Shown here: positions 43,678 through 52,308 of the stretch, piece after piece
How positions within the stretch are numbered: position 1 is the stretch's first letter
How the letters are laid out: each line of letters starts with the position of its first letter
DNA from: Streptomyces spiralis
GTDB taxonomy: Bacteria; Actinomycetota; Actinomycetes; Streptomycetales; Streptomycetaceae
NCBI RefSeq assembly: GCF_014654675.1
Contig: NZ_BNBC01000009.1
Span: 124,001-188,000 of the forward strand
DNA length: 64,000 bases
Direction of reading: 5' to 3'
Translations under genes and position numbers: made by a program
The notes under the pieces: model-generated
What the model was told of the DNA's origin: nothing
The model's database searches: none
What the model saw: only the letters and a program-made list of their open reading frames with translations

Positions 43678-45897
43678 TCAGACGCGGACCAACTCCCTGT
43701 CCTCGTCGAGGTCCTTGGGCCCGGAGCCCGGCTCCGTGCGCAGGCCCTCGCCCTCCACGTCCACGTTCGGCAGGACCCGGTCCAGCCACTTCGGCAGCCA
43801 CCAGGCCCTGCGGCCCAGCAGCGCCAGGACCGCCGGGACGACGGCCATGCGGACGATGAAGGCGTCGAAGAAGACCGCGATCGCCAGGCCGAAGCCGATC
43901 ATCTTGATCATCGACTCGCTGGAGCCGATGAAGCCGGAGAAGACGGCGATCATGATGACCGCGGCGGCCGTGACGACGCGAGCGCCGTGCCGGAAGCCCG
44001 TCACGATCGCCTGGCCCGGCTTCTCGTCGTGGACGTAGGCCTCGCGCATCCGGGTCACGAGGAAGACCTCGTAGTCCATCGCCAGGCCGAAGACGACGCC
44101 CACCATGAAGATCGGCATCATCGACATGACCGGGCCGGTCTCCTCCACGCCCATCAGGCCGGACAGCCAGCCCCACTGGAAGACCGCGACCACCGCGCCC
44201 AGCGCCGCCAGCACGCTCAGCAGGAAGCCGAGCGCCGCCTTCAGCGGGACCAGGAGCGAGCGGAAGACCACGATCAGCAGCAGGAAGGCCAGGCCCACCA
44301 CCAGGGCCAGGTACGGGAAGAGGGCGTCGTTCAGCTTCTGCGAGACGTCGATGTTCATCGCCGTCGAGCCGGTGACCAGGACCTCGGCGTCCGTCTTGGC
44401 CTTGATCCCGGAGCCCGCGTCGCGGATGGCGTGCACCAGGTCCTCGGTGGTGGTCGAGGACGGCTTGGAGTTCGGGATCACGGTGACGGTCGCGGTGTCG
44501 CCCGCCTTGTTCGGCTGCGCCGGGGTGACCGTGACGACGTCCTTCAGGCCCTTGATGTCGTCGGTCACCCGGGTGAAGGCGGCCTTCGGGTCGTCGCTCT
44601 TCTTCGCGTCGACCACGACCATCAACGGGCCGTTGAAGCCGGGGCCGAAGCCCTCCGAGAGCAGGTCGTAGGCGCGGCGCTGGGTGGTGGAGACGGGCTG
44701 GGAGCCGTCGTCGGGCAGGCCCAGTTCGAGGGAGGCGGCGGGGACGGCGGCGGCGCCCAGGCCGATCACGCCGAGCAGCAGCACGGCGACGGGACGGCGG
44801 ACGACGAAACTCGCCCAGCGGGTGCCCATGTTGGGCCGGGCCGCCTTCTTCGCGGCGCGGGCGCCGCCCAGCAGCCTGCTCTTCTGGCCGGCCGGCTTGA
44901 CCCTGCGGCCCGCGTAGCCGAGCAGTGCCGGGATCATCGTCAGCGCGATGAGGACGGCGACGACGACCGTGCCGGCCGCCGCGATGCCCATCTTGGTCAG
45001 CATCGGGATGTTGACGACGGACAGTCCGACCAGGGCGATGACGACGGTGAGGCCCGCGAAGACCACCGCCGAACCCGCTGTGCCGACGGCCCGGCCGGCC
45101 GCCTCCTCGCGCTCGCGGCCCTCGGCGAGTTCGGCGCGGTAGCGGGAGACGATGAACAGCGCGTAGTCGATGCCGACCGCGAGGCCGATCATCGTGGCCA
45201 GGGTGGAGGTGGTGGTGCCCAGGTCGAGAGCGTGGGCGAGGGCGGTGACCGTCGAGACGCCGATGCCCACGCCGATGATCGCGGTCAGCAGCGGCAGCCC
45301 GGCGGCGAGCAGCGAGCCGAAGGTGATGACGAGCACGACGGCGGCGATGGCGATGCCGATGACCTCGGTGGCGCCGGTCTCGGGCGCGGCGCTCAGCGCG
45401 TCACCGCCGATCTCCACGGTCAGCCCGGCGTCCCGCGCGTCCTTCGCGGCGTCCTCCAGGGCGGTGCGCGAGGAGTCCTCCAGCTCCATGCCGGAGACCT
45501 TGTACTTCACCGAGGCGTAGGCGATGGTGCCGTCCTTGCTGACGGCGTGTCCGGTGTAGGGGTCGGCGACGGAGGCGACCTCGGAGCCGTGGGAGAGCTC
45601 CTTGACCGTCTTGTTCACGGTCGCCTTGTTGCCGGCGTCCGTCATCTTCTCGCCGCCCGGCGCCTTGAACACCACCCGGGCGGTGGCCCCGTCGGCGCTC
45701 GCGCCCGGGAACCGCTGCTCCAGCAGGTCGAAGGCCTTCTGCGCCTCGGTGCCGGGGATGGAGAAGGAGCTGTTGCCCGCGGGGGGCGCGGAGGCGGCGC
45801 CGACGCCGGCGAGCGTCAGCAGCGCCACCCAGATCAGCGCGACGAAGTGCCGTCGCCTGAAGGCGAGGCGTCCTAGTTTGTACAGGAACGTGGCCAC
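43678..45897 (-). CDS. MMPL-family (RND) transporter
   Basis: 739 residues with 12 membrane helices in the RND pattern: one N-terminal helix, a large extracytoplasmic domain, five helices, and the same again. The conserved TM4-region Asp/Tyr pairs are visible in AVGIDYALFIVSRYR and VFGLAMDYEVFLVTRMRE. MMPL proteins export lipids or drugs. It lies 114 bases downstream of a TetR gene on the same strand, probably regulated by it. Confidence 0.93.
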   Translation of the reverse strand: MATFLYKLGRLAFRRRHFVALIWVALLTLAGVGAASAPPAGNSSFSIPGTEAQKAFDLLEQRFPGASADGATARVVFKAPGGEKMTDAGNKATVNKTVKELSHGSEVASVADPYTGHAVSKDGTIAYASVKYKVSGMELEDSSRTALEDAAKDARDAGLTVEIGGDALSAAPETGATEVIGIAIAAVVLVITFGSLLAAGLPLLTAIIGVGIGVSTVTALAHALDLGTTTSTLATMIGLAVGIDYALFIVSRYRAELAEGREREEAAGRAVGTAGSAVVFAGLTVVIALVGLSVVNIPMLTKMGIAAAGTVVVAVLIALTMIPALLGYAGRRVKPAGQKSRLLGGARAAKKAARPNMGTRWASFVVRRPVAVLLLGVIGLGAAAVPAASLELGLPDDGSQPVSTTQRRAYDLLSEGFGPGFNGPLMVVVDAKKSDDPKAAFTRVTDDIKGLKDVVTVTPAQPNKAGDTATVTVIPNSKPSSTTTEDLVHAIRDAGSGIKAKTDAEVLVTGSTAMNIDVSQKLNDALFPYLALVVGLAFLLLIVVFRSLLVPLKAALGFLLSVLAALGAVVAVFQWGWLSGLMGVEETGPVMSMMPIFMVGVVFGLAMDYEVFLVTRMREAYVHDEKPGQAIVTGFRHGARVVTAAAVIMIAVFSGFIGSSESMIKMIGFGLAIAVFFDAFIVRMAVVPAVLALLGRRAWWLPKWLDRVLPNVDVEGEGLRTEPGSGPKDLDEDRELVRV

Positions 45898-46011
45898 GTG
45901 GGCGTACTCCCGGTCAGGTCGTTGGGGTGGAACTGGGCAGGGGTGATCAGCCCGACGACGTGAGCGGAGACGTCAGAAGGTGGGCTTGCTGGGGAGGTCT
46001 CGGGAGAGGTG

Positions 46012-46653
46012 TCAGACGGTGGGCGCGCCGAGGGCGGGGAGGACCACGGCGTCGATGTAGGAACGAAGGAAGGCCTGGGTCGGCGGCTGGTCCTCGATCA
46101 GCGCGCGGACGACGAACCCGCCGGCCAGCATGTGCACCACGAAGTCCAGCGCGGGACAGTCCTCGCGGATCTCGCCCCGGTCGACGGCGCGCCGCAACAG
46201 CCGCTGGAACTCGGCCATCTCCGGCTCGATGAGCTGTTCCCGGAACGCCTGCCGGAGGTCGTCGTTGCTGTGCATCGCCATGGCCAGGCCCCGCATCAGC
46301 GCGGAGTTCTGTGCCATGCCGCAGTCGTCCTCGCGGGAGACCAGGGCGTGCAGGTCGCTGCGGAGCGACCCGGTGTCGATCTGGTCCAGCTGTCCGGGCT
46401 TGCTGTGCCGGACGGCCCTGACGACCAGCTCGGCCTTGCCGCCCCACTGGCGGTAGAGCGTGGCCTTGCTGGACCGGGTCCGGGCGGCGACGGCGTCCAT
46501 GGTGAGGGCGTCGTAGCCGACCTCGCGGAGCAGGTCGAGCACGGCCTCGTACAACTCGGCCTCACGCTCGGGCGTGATCCGGCTCCGGCGCCCCGGTGCG
46601 AGCACCGGCTCCACTGGAGCGGCTGCCGCCGCGCCCTTGGACGCCTCGGTCAT
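46012..46653 (-). CDS. TetR-family regulator upstream of the MMPL exporter
   Basis: 213 residues. The HTH region reads AVLDLLREVGYDALTMDAVAARTRSSKATLYRQWGGKAEL; the C-terminal domain has the TetR_C-type sequence seen in AcrR-like drug-efflux repressors. It probably represses the exporter and itself, and perhaps the divergent tricorn gene, through the GTTTCGTACG repeats upstream (inference). Confidence 0.92.
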   Translation of the reverse strand: MTEASKGAAAAAPVEPVLAPGRRSRITPEREAELYEAVLDLLREVGYDALTMDAVAARTRSSKATLYRQWGGKAELVVRAVRHSKPGQLDQIDTGSLRSDLHALVSREDDCGMAQNSALMRGLAMAMHSNDDLRQAFREQLIEPEMAEFQRLLRRAVDRGEIREDCPALDFVVHMLAGGFVVRALIEDQPPTQAFLRSYIDAVVLPALGAPTV

Positions 46654-46685
46654 CCCGCCCGCCTTTCCGCTTGTCGAACGACACG

Positions 46686-46742
46686 GTTTCGTACGGAACG
46701 AATGTAGCGCAGCGCTTCAACGAAACGAAACCGTTTCGTACG
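46686..46742. promoter_or_regulatory. TetR operator candidates between tetR and tricorn gene
   Basis: GTTTCGTACG occurs at 46686-46695 and 46733-46742. The first lies in a near-palindrome GTTTCGTACGGAAC; the second overlaps a perfect palindrome ACGAAA-CCG-TTTCGT (46725-46739). They are in the divergent gap, 33 to 89 bases upstream of the tetR start codon, where autoregulatory TetR sites are normally found. Confidence 0.65.
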
Positions 46743-46811
46743 TGTGGTGGGTCACGTCTGTCGGATCCGCATAAACGGCACAAGTTGCTGCGCTGGATGG
46801 GCGGGCGAAGC

Positions 46812-49800
46812 ATGGGGGAGGTGAGCTATCTGCGCCTGCCGCATCTCAGCGGCGATCTGCTGTGTTTCGTGGCCGAGGACGACCTCTGGCTGGCGCCGCT
46901 CGACGGAGCGGAGCGTGCCTGGCGGCTCACCGTGGACCGCACCAAGACCGGCCACCCCCGCTTCTCCCCCGACGGCCGCCACATCGCCTACACGAGCTGG
47001 CGGAGCCTCGCGCCCGAGATCCACCTCGTGCCGGTGGACGGCGGTCCGGGCCGGCAGCTGTCGTACTGGGGCAGCACCGACACCCAGGTGTGCGGCTGGG
47101 CCCCGCCCGACGAGCACGGCCACACCGAGATCCTCGCCGTCACCTCGCACGGCGAGCCGTTCTCGTACTTCACCTGGGCCTACAAGGTCGACACCGACGG
47201 CTCCCCCGGCCGCAAACTGCCCTGGGGGCCGGTCGCCGACCTCCAGGTCGCCGACCTCGACGGTGAACGCAAGAGCCTGCTGCTGACCGGCACCCCGCCG
47301 CACGAACCGGCCTCCTGGAAGCGCTACCGGGGCGGCGCCACGGGCCGGCTGTGGCTGCACGGAAAGCGGCTCCTCGCCGACATCGACGGCCATCTGGCCT
47401 GCCCCATGTTCGTCGGCGGCCGGATCGCCTTCCTCTCCGACCACGAGGGCGTCGGCAACCTCTACTCGTGCGCCCACGACGGCTCCGACCTGCGCCGCCA
47501 CACCGACCACGACGCCTTCTACGCCCGGCACGCCGCCAGCGACGGACAGCGGGTGGTGTACCAGTGCGCGGGCGACCTGTGGATGGTCGACGACCTGTCC
47601 CCCGACTCTGTGCCGCACCGGCTCGACGTACGGCTGAGCGGGCCGCGCGCGGGCCGCCGCCGCTACCCGGTGCCCGCCGCCCAGAACCTGGACGGCCTCT
47701 CCGTCGACGAGACCGGCCGGGCCAGCGCCGTCGTCGTACGCGGCTCCCTGTACTGGCTGACCCACCGCGACGGCCCCGCGCGCACCCTCACCGACACGCC
47801 GGGCGTCCGCGTCCGGCTCCCGGAGATGCTCGGCGCGAGCGGCCGGATCGCCTACGTCACCGACGCCGACGGCCCGGACGCCGTCGAGATCACCTACCTG
47901 CCGCGCGCCACCGGCCCCCACCCACCGCGCCGGCTCGCCTCCGGGCAGCTGGGCCGGGTGCTGGAGACGGCCTCCGACTGCGAGGGCGAACGGCTTGCCC
48001 TGGCCTCCCACGACGGCCGGCTGCTGCTGCTCGACGTGCCCGAGGACGCCGAGAGCTCCGAGGACCCCGAGCACTCCGGCGGGACCGTCACCGAACTCGT
48101 CCGGTCCGACAACGGACCCGTGCGGGACCTCGCCTTCTCCCCGGACGGGGCGTGGCTGACCTGGTCGCACCCCGGCATCGGCCGCTCGCTCAGGCAGATC
48201 AAGGTGGCCCGGATCAAGGACCGGCTGATCGTGGACGTCACCGACGGCCGCTTCGAGGACGAGAACCCCGTCTTCACCCGGGACGGCCGCTATCTGGCGT
48301 TCCTGTCCTGGCGCGGCTTCGACCCGGTGTACGACGTGCACACCGGCGACCTGTCCTTCCCGCTGGGCTGCAAGCCCTACCTCGTCCCGCTGTCCTCCGC
48401 CACCCCCTCCCCCTTCGCGCTCAACCCCGAGGGCCGCCCGGCGGCCGGCGGGCTGGACCCCGTGGAGGACGAGGAGACCGGCGAGGCGGGCGCGGTGACC
48501 GTGGAGGTGGAGGGGCTGGCGAGCCGGGTCACTCCGTTCCCGGTGACCGCCTCCAAGTACTCGGCGCTCTGCCCGGTCGCGGGCGGCGGCCTGGTCTGGC
48601 TGCGCTGGCCGATCTCGGGCGCGCTGGGCGAGACGTTCGTGAACCCGGACGACATCACCGGCCGGCCGACGCTGGAGTTCTTCAACATCACCAAGGCGAA
48701 GAAGTCCGAACTCGTCGGCCACCTCGACTCGTTCGCGATCAGCGGCGACGGCACCCGGCTGGTCGTCGTCGACGAGGGCGACCTGCGCGCGGTGCCGTCC
48801 ACCGAGATCGGCGACAGCGACACCACGACCTGGATCGACCTGCGCCGGATCATGCACGTCGTCGACCCGGGCGCCGAGTGGCGCCAGTCCTACGAGGAGG
48901 CCGGCCGGCTGATCCGCGCCTACTACTGGGACCCGGACATGTGCGGCATCGACTGGGACGCCGTTCTCGCCCAGTACCGCCCGCTGGTCGAACGGGTCGC
49001 CTCCCCCGACGAGTTCGCCGACCTGCTCCGCGAGGTGCTCGGCGAGCTCGGCACCTCCCACGCCTACGTCGCCGCCGCCCGCCGCAACGAGGGCCCCGCG
49101 CACTACCAGCGCTGGCAGGGCCTGCTCGGCGCCAACCTCGTGCACCGCGACGCCGGCTGGGTGGTCAGGCGGATCCTGCCCGGCGACTCCTCCGACTCCC
49201 GGGCCCGTTCACCGCTGGCCGGCGCGGGCATCCGCGAGGGCGCCGTGCTGACCCATGTCGACGGCCGCCCGGTGGACCCGGTGACGGGCCCTTATCCGCT
49301 GCTGGCCGGCTCCGGCGGTACGACGGTGGAGCTGACCTTCGGGCCCCCCGACGGCGACGGGCCGCCGCGCCGGGTCGCCGTCGTCCCGCTGATCGACGAC
49401 CGGCCGCTGCGCTATCAGGACTGGGTGGCCAAACGCCGTGCGGTGGTGCGCGAGTTGAGCGGAGGCCGCTGCGGCTATCTGCACATCCCCGACCTGGGCG
49501 GCTCCGGCTGGGCGCAGTTCAACCGGGACGTGCGCATGGAGATCTCCCGGCCGGCGCTCATCGTCGACGTGCGCGGCAACGCGGGCGGCCACATCAGCGA
49601 ACTGGTCATCGAGAAGCTGACCCGGACGATCCTCGGCTGGGACCTCACCCGCAACGCCCAGCCGGTGTCGTACACCTCCAACGCGCCCCGGGGCCCGATA
49701 GTGGCCCTCGCGGACGAGGCGACCTCCTCCGACGGCGACATGATCACGGCGGCCTTCAAGCTGCTGAAGCTGGGGCCGGTGGTCGGGCAGCGCACCTGGG

Positions 49801-50096
49801 GCGGCGTGGTCGGCATCACCGGCCGGCACCGCCTCGGCGACGGCACGGTCATCACGGTGCCGATGAACGCGGCCTGGTTCGACGCCTACGGCTGGTCCGT
49901 GGAGAACCACGGCGTCAGCCCGGACATCGAGTCCCTGCGCACCCCCATGGACTGGGCCGAGGGCCGCCACGTCGAAATGGACGACGCCATCGAACTGGCC
50001 CTGGACCTGATGGCCGCCAACCCGCCCGCGACCCCGCCCGGCTACGAGAACGTCCCCGACCGCACCCGCCCGAAACTGCCGCCGCGTCACGAGTAG
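46812..50096 (+). CDS. Tricorn protease homolog
   Basis: Large cytoplasmic serine protease acting after the proteasome. The 1094-residue protein has a beta-propeller N-terminal part with PD40-like repeats (PRFSPDGRHIAYTSW, LAFSPDGAWLTW), a C1 helical domain, a PDZ-like domain (VLTHVDGRPVDPVTG), and a C-terminal catalytic domain. The His of GTSHAYVAA, the nucleophile region ATSSDGDMI and the Glu of VENHGVSPDIE correspond to the tricorn catalytic tetrad. ATG 46812 is selected; no upstream start has a good ribosome site. Confidence 0.92.
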   Translation: MGEVSYLRLPHLSGDLLCFVAEDDLWLAPLDGAERAWRLTVDRTKTGHPRFSPDGRHIAYTSWRSLAPEIHLVPVDGGPGRQLSYWGSTDTQVCGWAPPDEHGHTEILAVTSHGEPFSYFTWAYKVDTDGSPGRKLPWGPVADLQVADLDGERKSLLLTGTPPHEPASWKRYRGGATGRLWLHGKRLLADIDGHLACPMFVGGRIAFLSDHEGVGNLYSCAHDGSDLRRHTDHDAFYARHAASDGQRVVYQCAGDLWMVDDLSPDSVPHRLDVRLSGPRAGRRRYPVPAAQNLDGLSVDETGRASAVVVRGSLYWLTHRDGPARTLTDTPGVRVRLPEMLGASGRIAYVTDADGPDAVEITYLPRATGPHPPRRLASGQLGRVLETASDCEGERLALASHDGRLLLLDVPEDAESSEDPEHSGGTVTELVRSDNGPVRDLAFSPDGAWLTWSHPGIGRSLRQIKVARIKDRLIVDVTDGRFEDENPVFTRDGRYLAFLSWRGFDPVYDVHTGDLSFPLGCKPYLVPLSSATPSPFALNPEGRPAAGGLDPVEDEETGEAGAVTVEVEGLASRVTPFPVTASKYSALCPVAGGGLVWLRWPISGALGETFVNPDDITGRPTLEFFNITKAKKSELVGHLDSFAISGDGTRLVVVDEGDLRAVPSTEIGDSDTTTWIDLRRIMHVVDPGAEWRQSYEEAGRLIRAYYWDPDMCGIDWDAVLAQYRPLVERVASPDEFADLLREVLGELGTSHAYVAAARRNEGPAHYQRWQGLLGANLVHRDAGWVVRRILPGDSSDSRARSPLAGAGIREGAVLTHVDGRPVDPVTGPYPLLAGSGGTTVELTFGPPDGDGPPRRVAVVPLIDDRPLRYQDWVAKRRAVVRELSGGRCGYLHIPDLGGSGWAQFNRDVRMEISRPALIVDVRGNAGGHISELVIEKLTRTILGWDLTRNAQPVSYTSNAPRGPIVALADEATSSDGDMITAAFKLLKLGPVVGQRTWGGVVGITGRHRLGDGTVITVPMNAAWFDAYGWSVENHGVSPDIESLRTPMDWAEGRHVEMDDAIELALDLMAANPPATPPGYENVPDRTRPKLPPRHE

Positions 50097-50117
50097 CCGA
50101 ACTCGCCGCAGGCGCAA

Positions 50118-50150
50118 CGTGGGGCGCCCCGACACACAGGGCGCCCCACG
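50118..50150. terminator. Convergent terminator after the tricorn gene
   Basis: CGTGGGGCGCCC (50118-50129) and GGGCGCCCCACG (50139-50150), a perfect 12-bp stem with a 9-base loop, 22 bases past the tricorn stop and downstream of the opposing small gene. Confidence 0.85.
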
Positions 50151-50194
50151 CCTCCCGGCCGAGGCCGAGCGCAGCAAACCTCAGTGACTACCGA

Positions 50195-50380
50195 CTACCG
50201 GTCGTAGTCCTGGTTGAGACGGTCCTCCATCTCGTCGTGGGTGTCGTCGGTGGTCTGACGCCCACGCTCACGCTGCTGGGACGAGCGCTGGCCGGCCTTC
50301 TCGCGGCCCTCGTGCGCGCGCTCCTTGCCCTGCTGCTGCCACTGCTCGGCCTGGTCCTGGAACTTGTCCTTCATACCCAT
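50195..50380 (-). CDS. Small hydrophilic Gln/Arg/Glu-rich protein
   Basis: 61 residues with no hydrophobic segment: MGMKDKFQDQAEQWQQQGKE followed by Lys/Arg/Gln/Asp-rich sequence, predicted helical and probably disordered. Resembles small stress- or CsbD-like proteins in composition only. GGGAG stands 9 bases before the ATG. Function unknown. Confidence 0.65.
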   Translation of the reverse strand: MGMKDKFQDQAEQWQQQGKERAHEGREKAGQRSSQQRERGRQTTDDTHDEMEDRLNQDYDR

Positions 50381-50476
50381 GCTGTTTCACTCCCGTGTGG
50401 GTGAGGGGGATCCCCAAGTGGGTGAGGGGATCGACCTCGACCAGATTCACACGGGCGGTGACGCTGCGCATGTCGA

Positions 50477-51370
50477 TCAGTGACGCTGCGTAGCACCAGT
50501 GGCCCGGTGTTGTTCGTCGGCGGCGCCGCCCGCGCCCACCAGCCCGGTGCGCATCCCCGTCAGCCGGTCCGCGAACCGCCGCATCTCCCGCTGCCCCACG
50601 GTCCCGATGATCCCCGGCAGGTACCCGCGCACGCCCTGCATCCCGCGCAGCCACCACTGCCCGTACACGTGCCCGGCCCGCCGCTCGACGCCGTCCACGA
50701 TCCGGTCCACCGCCGGGCCCAGCGGATAGGTCTTGTTGGACGGCCACGGCAGCCGCTGCCTCAACTCCCGCATGACGTCGTCCTGGTCGGCCCCGCGCAC
50801 CATGTCGGTGTCGGTCCACGACAGGTACGCCACGCCCACCCGCACGCCCTGGTGGCCGACTTCGGCACGCAGGCTGTGCGCGTACGCCTCCACGCCGGAC
50901 TTGGACGCGCAGTACGCCGTCATCATCGGCGCCGCAGTGATCGCCGCCAGCGAGGCGATCTGCAGCAGATAGCCCCGGCTCTCCACGAGCGCGGGCAGGA
51001 AGGCCCGGCCGGTGACGGCCGATCCGATCAGGTTCACCTCGATCACCCGCCGCCAGGACTCCGGGTCGGAGCCGACGAACGGACCGCCGGTCGCCACACC
51101 GGCGTTGGCGACCACGATGTCGACCTTGCCGAACCGCTCCCTGACCTCCGCCGCGACCCGCGTCATCGCCTCGTGGTCGGTGACGTCGGCGTGCCAGTGG
51201 GCGCTCTCGCCGTGCAGCCGCTCCGAGAGCTGCTTGAGCGCGTCGGGTTCCAGACCGACCAGCGCGACCTTCGCGCCGCGCGCGGACAGTTTGCGCGCGA
51301 GCAGCTCGCCGACGCCCCGCGCGGCGCCCGTGACGACCGCGACCTGCCCCTCCAGACTCACCCTGCTCAT
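50477..51370 (-). CDS. Short-chain dehydrogenase/reductase
   Basis: 297 residues. The Rossmann motif VVTGAARGVGELLA (T-G-x3-G-x-G), the NANAG-type motif VVANAGVA, the catalytic Ser in LQIASLAAI and the Tyr-Lys pair in YCASKSG are all present. The C-terminal extension of about 50 residues is polar. The ATG overlaps the upstream hydrolase stop (ATGA). It is the third gene of the monooxygenase-hydrolase-SDR operon and probably acts on an alcohol or ketone intermediate (inference). Confidence 0.92.
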   Translation of the reverse strand: MSRVSLEGQVAVVTGAARGVGELLARKLSARGAKVALVGLEPDALKQLSERLHGESAHWHADVTDHEAMTRVAAEVRERFGKVDIVVANAGVATGGPFVGSDPESWRRVIEVNLIGSAVTGRAFLPALVESRGYLLQIASLAAITAAPMMTAYCASKSGVEAYAHSLRAEVGHQGVRVGVAYLSWTDTDMVRGADQDDVMRELRQRLPWPSNKTYPLGPAVDRIVDGVERRAGHVYGQWWLRGMQGVRGYLPGIIGTVGQREMRRFADRLTGMRTGLVGAGGAADEQHRATGATQRH

Positions 51371-52308
51371 GCGCTCTCCTCGACCTCGGCGTGTGCGTGT
51401 ACGTGCGCGCCCGTGTGTGCGGCGACCAGCGCGCGGATCTTCCCGGTGACCAGGTCGGGCGCCTCCACGGGCGTCATGTGGCCGATCCCGGGCAGCTCGG
51501 TCAGGCCGACGCACTCCGGCAGCGCGGCGGCCAGCTCCCGCGCGTGCACCGGCGGTGTGAGCCGGTCGGCGGTGCCGGCGACGATCTCGGTGGGCACCCT
51601 CAACTCCCGTACGCCGTGGTCGAGATCGAGCGCATCCAGCACCTGCGACCAGGCGTAGCGGGCGGTGCGCGGGCAGGCGTGCACGATCCGGGCGCACGCC
51701 TGGACCATGTGCGGCGCCGAACCGGGGCCCATCGTCCCGTACTTGAGGATCCGCAGCGCGAGCGGCGTGACCGGACCGAGCGGGGCCCGCGAGCCGAGGA
51801 TGTGCTTCGTCAGCCAGGTCCGCAGCCGCCCGGCCCGGATCGGTACGACCGTGGACCGCGCGACCAGCCGGGAACTGCCGGTGCTGCACAGCAGGACGGC
51901 CGCCGCGTGCTCGCGGAACCCCGGGCGCGTCGACGCCGCCATCACCGTCATGCCGCCCATGGAGTGCCCGGCGATCACCGCCTGCTCGCCGGGCGCGAGG
52001 GTGGCTTTCAGCACGGCTTCGAGGTCGTCGGCGAGGGCTTCGGTGCCGCATGTCGCGCTCGCCGGGCTGCGGCCGTGGCCCCGCTGGTCGTAGGCGATGA
52101 CACGGTGGTCGGCGGACAGAGCCCGGATCTGCGCCGCCCAGAACGCGGTCGAGCAGGTCCAGCCGTGCGCGAGGACGACGGCCGGCGCCCCCTCCGGGCC
52201 GTGCACCTCGGCATGCAGGCGGGCGCCGTCCGCGGAGGTGACGGTGAGGGTGCGGGCGGGAACAGGCGGGGCGTAGGGGCCGGAGGCGACGTGGGCGAGG
52301 CGGCTCAC
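51367..52308 (-). CDS. Alpha/beta-fold hydrolase
   Basis: 313 residues. Oxyanion-hole HGWTC, nucleophile elbow GHSMGGMT (Ser), catalytic Asp in AGTADRLTPP and His in GIGHMTP are all visible. The GTG at 52308 has GGAGG 7 bases upstream and overlaps the monooxygenase stop (GTGA). Second gene of the operon; by context it may cleave the ester made by the upstream Baeyer-Villiger-type enzyme. Confidence 0.93.
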   Translation of the reverse strand: MSRLAHVASGPYAPPVPARTLTVTSADGARLHAEVHGPEGAPAVVLAHGWTCSTAFWAAQIRALSADHRVIAYDQRGHGRSPASATCGTEALADDLEAVLKATLAPGEQAVIAGHSMGGMTVMAASTRPGFREHAAAVLLCSTGSSRLVARSTVVPIRAGRLRTWLTKHILGSRAPLGPVTPLALRILKYGTMGPGSAPHMVQACARIVHACPRTARYAWSQVLDALDLDHGVRELRVPTEIVAGTADRLTPPVHARELAAALPECVGLTELPGIGHMTPVEAPDLVTGKIRALVAAHTGAHVHAHAEVEESA

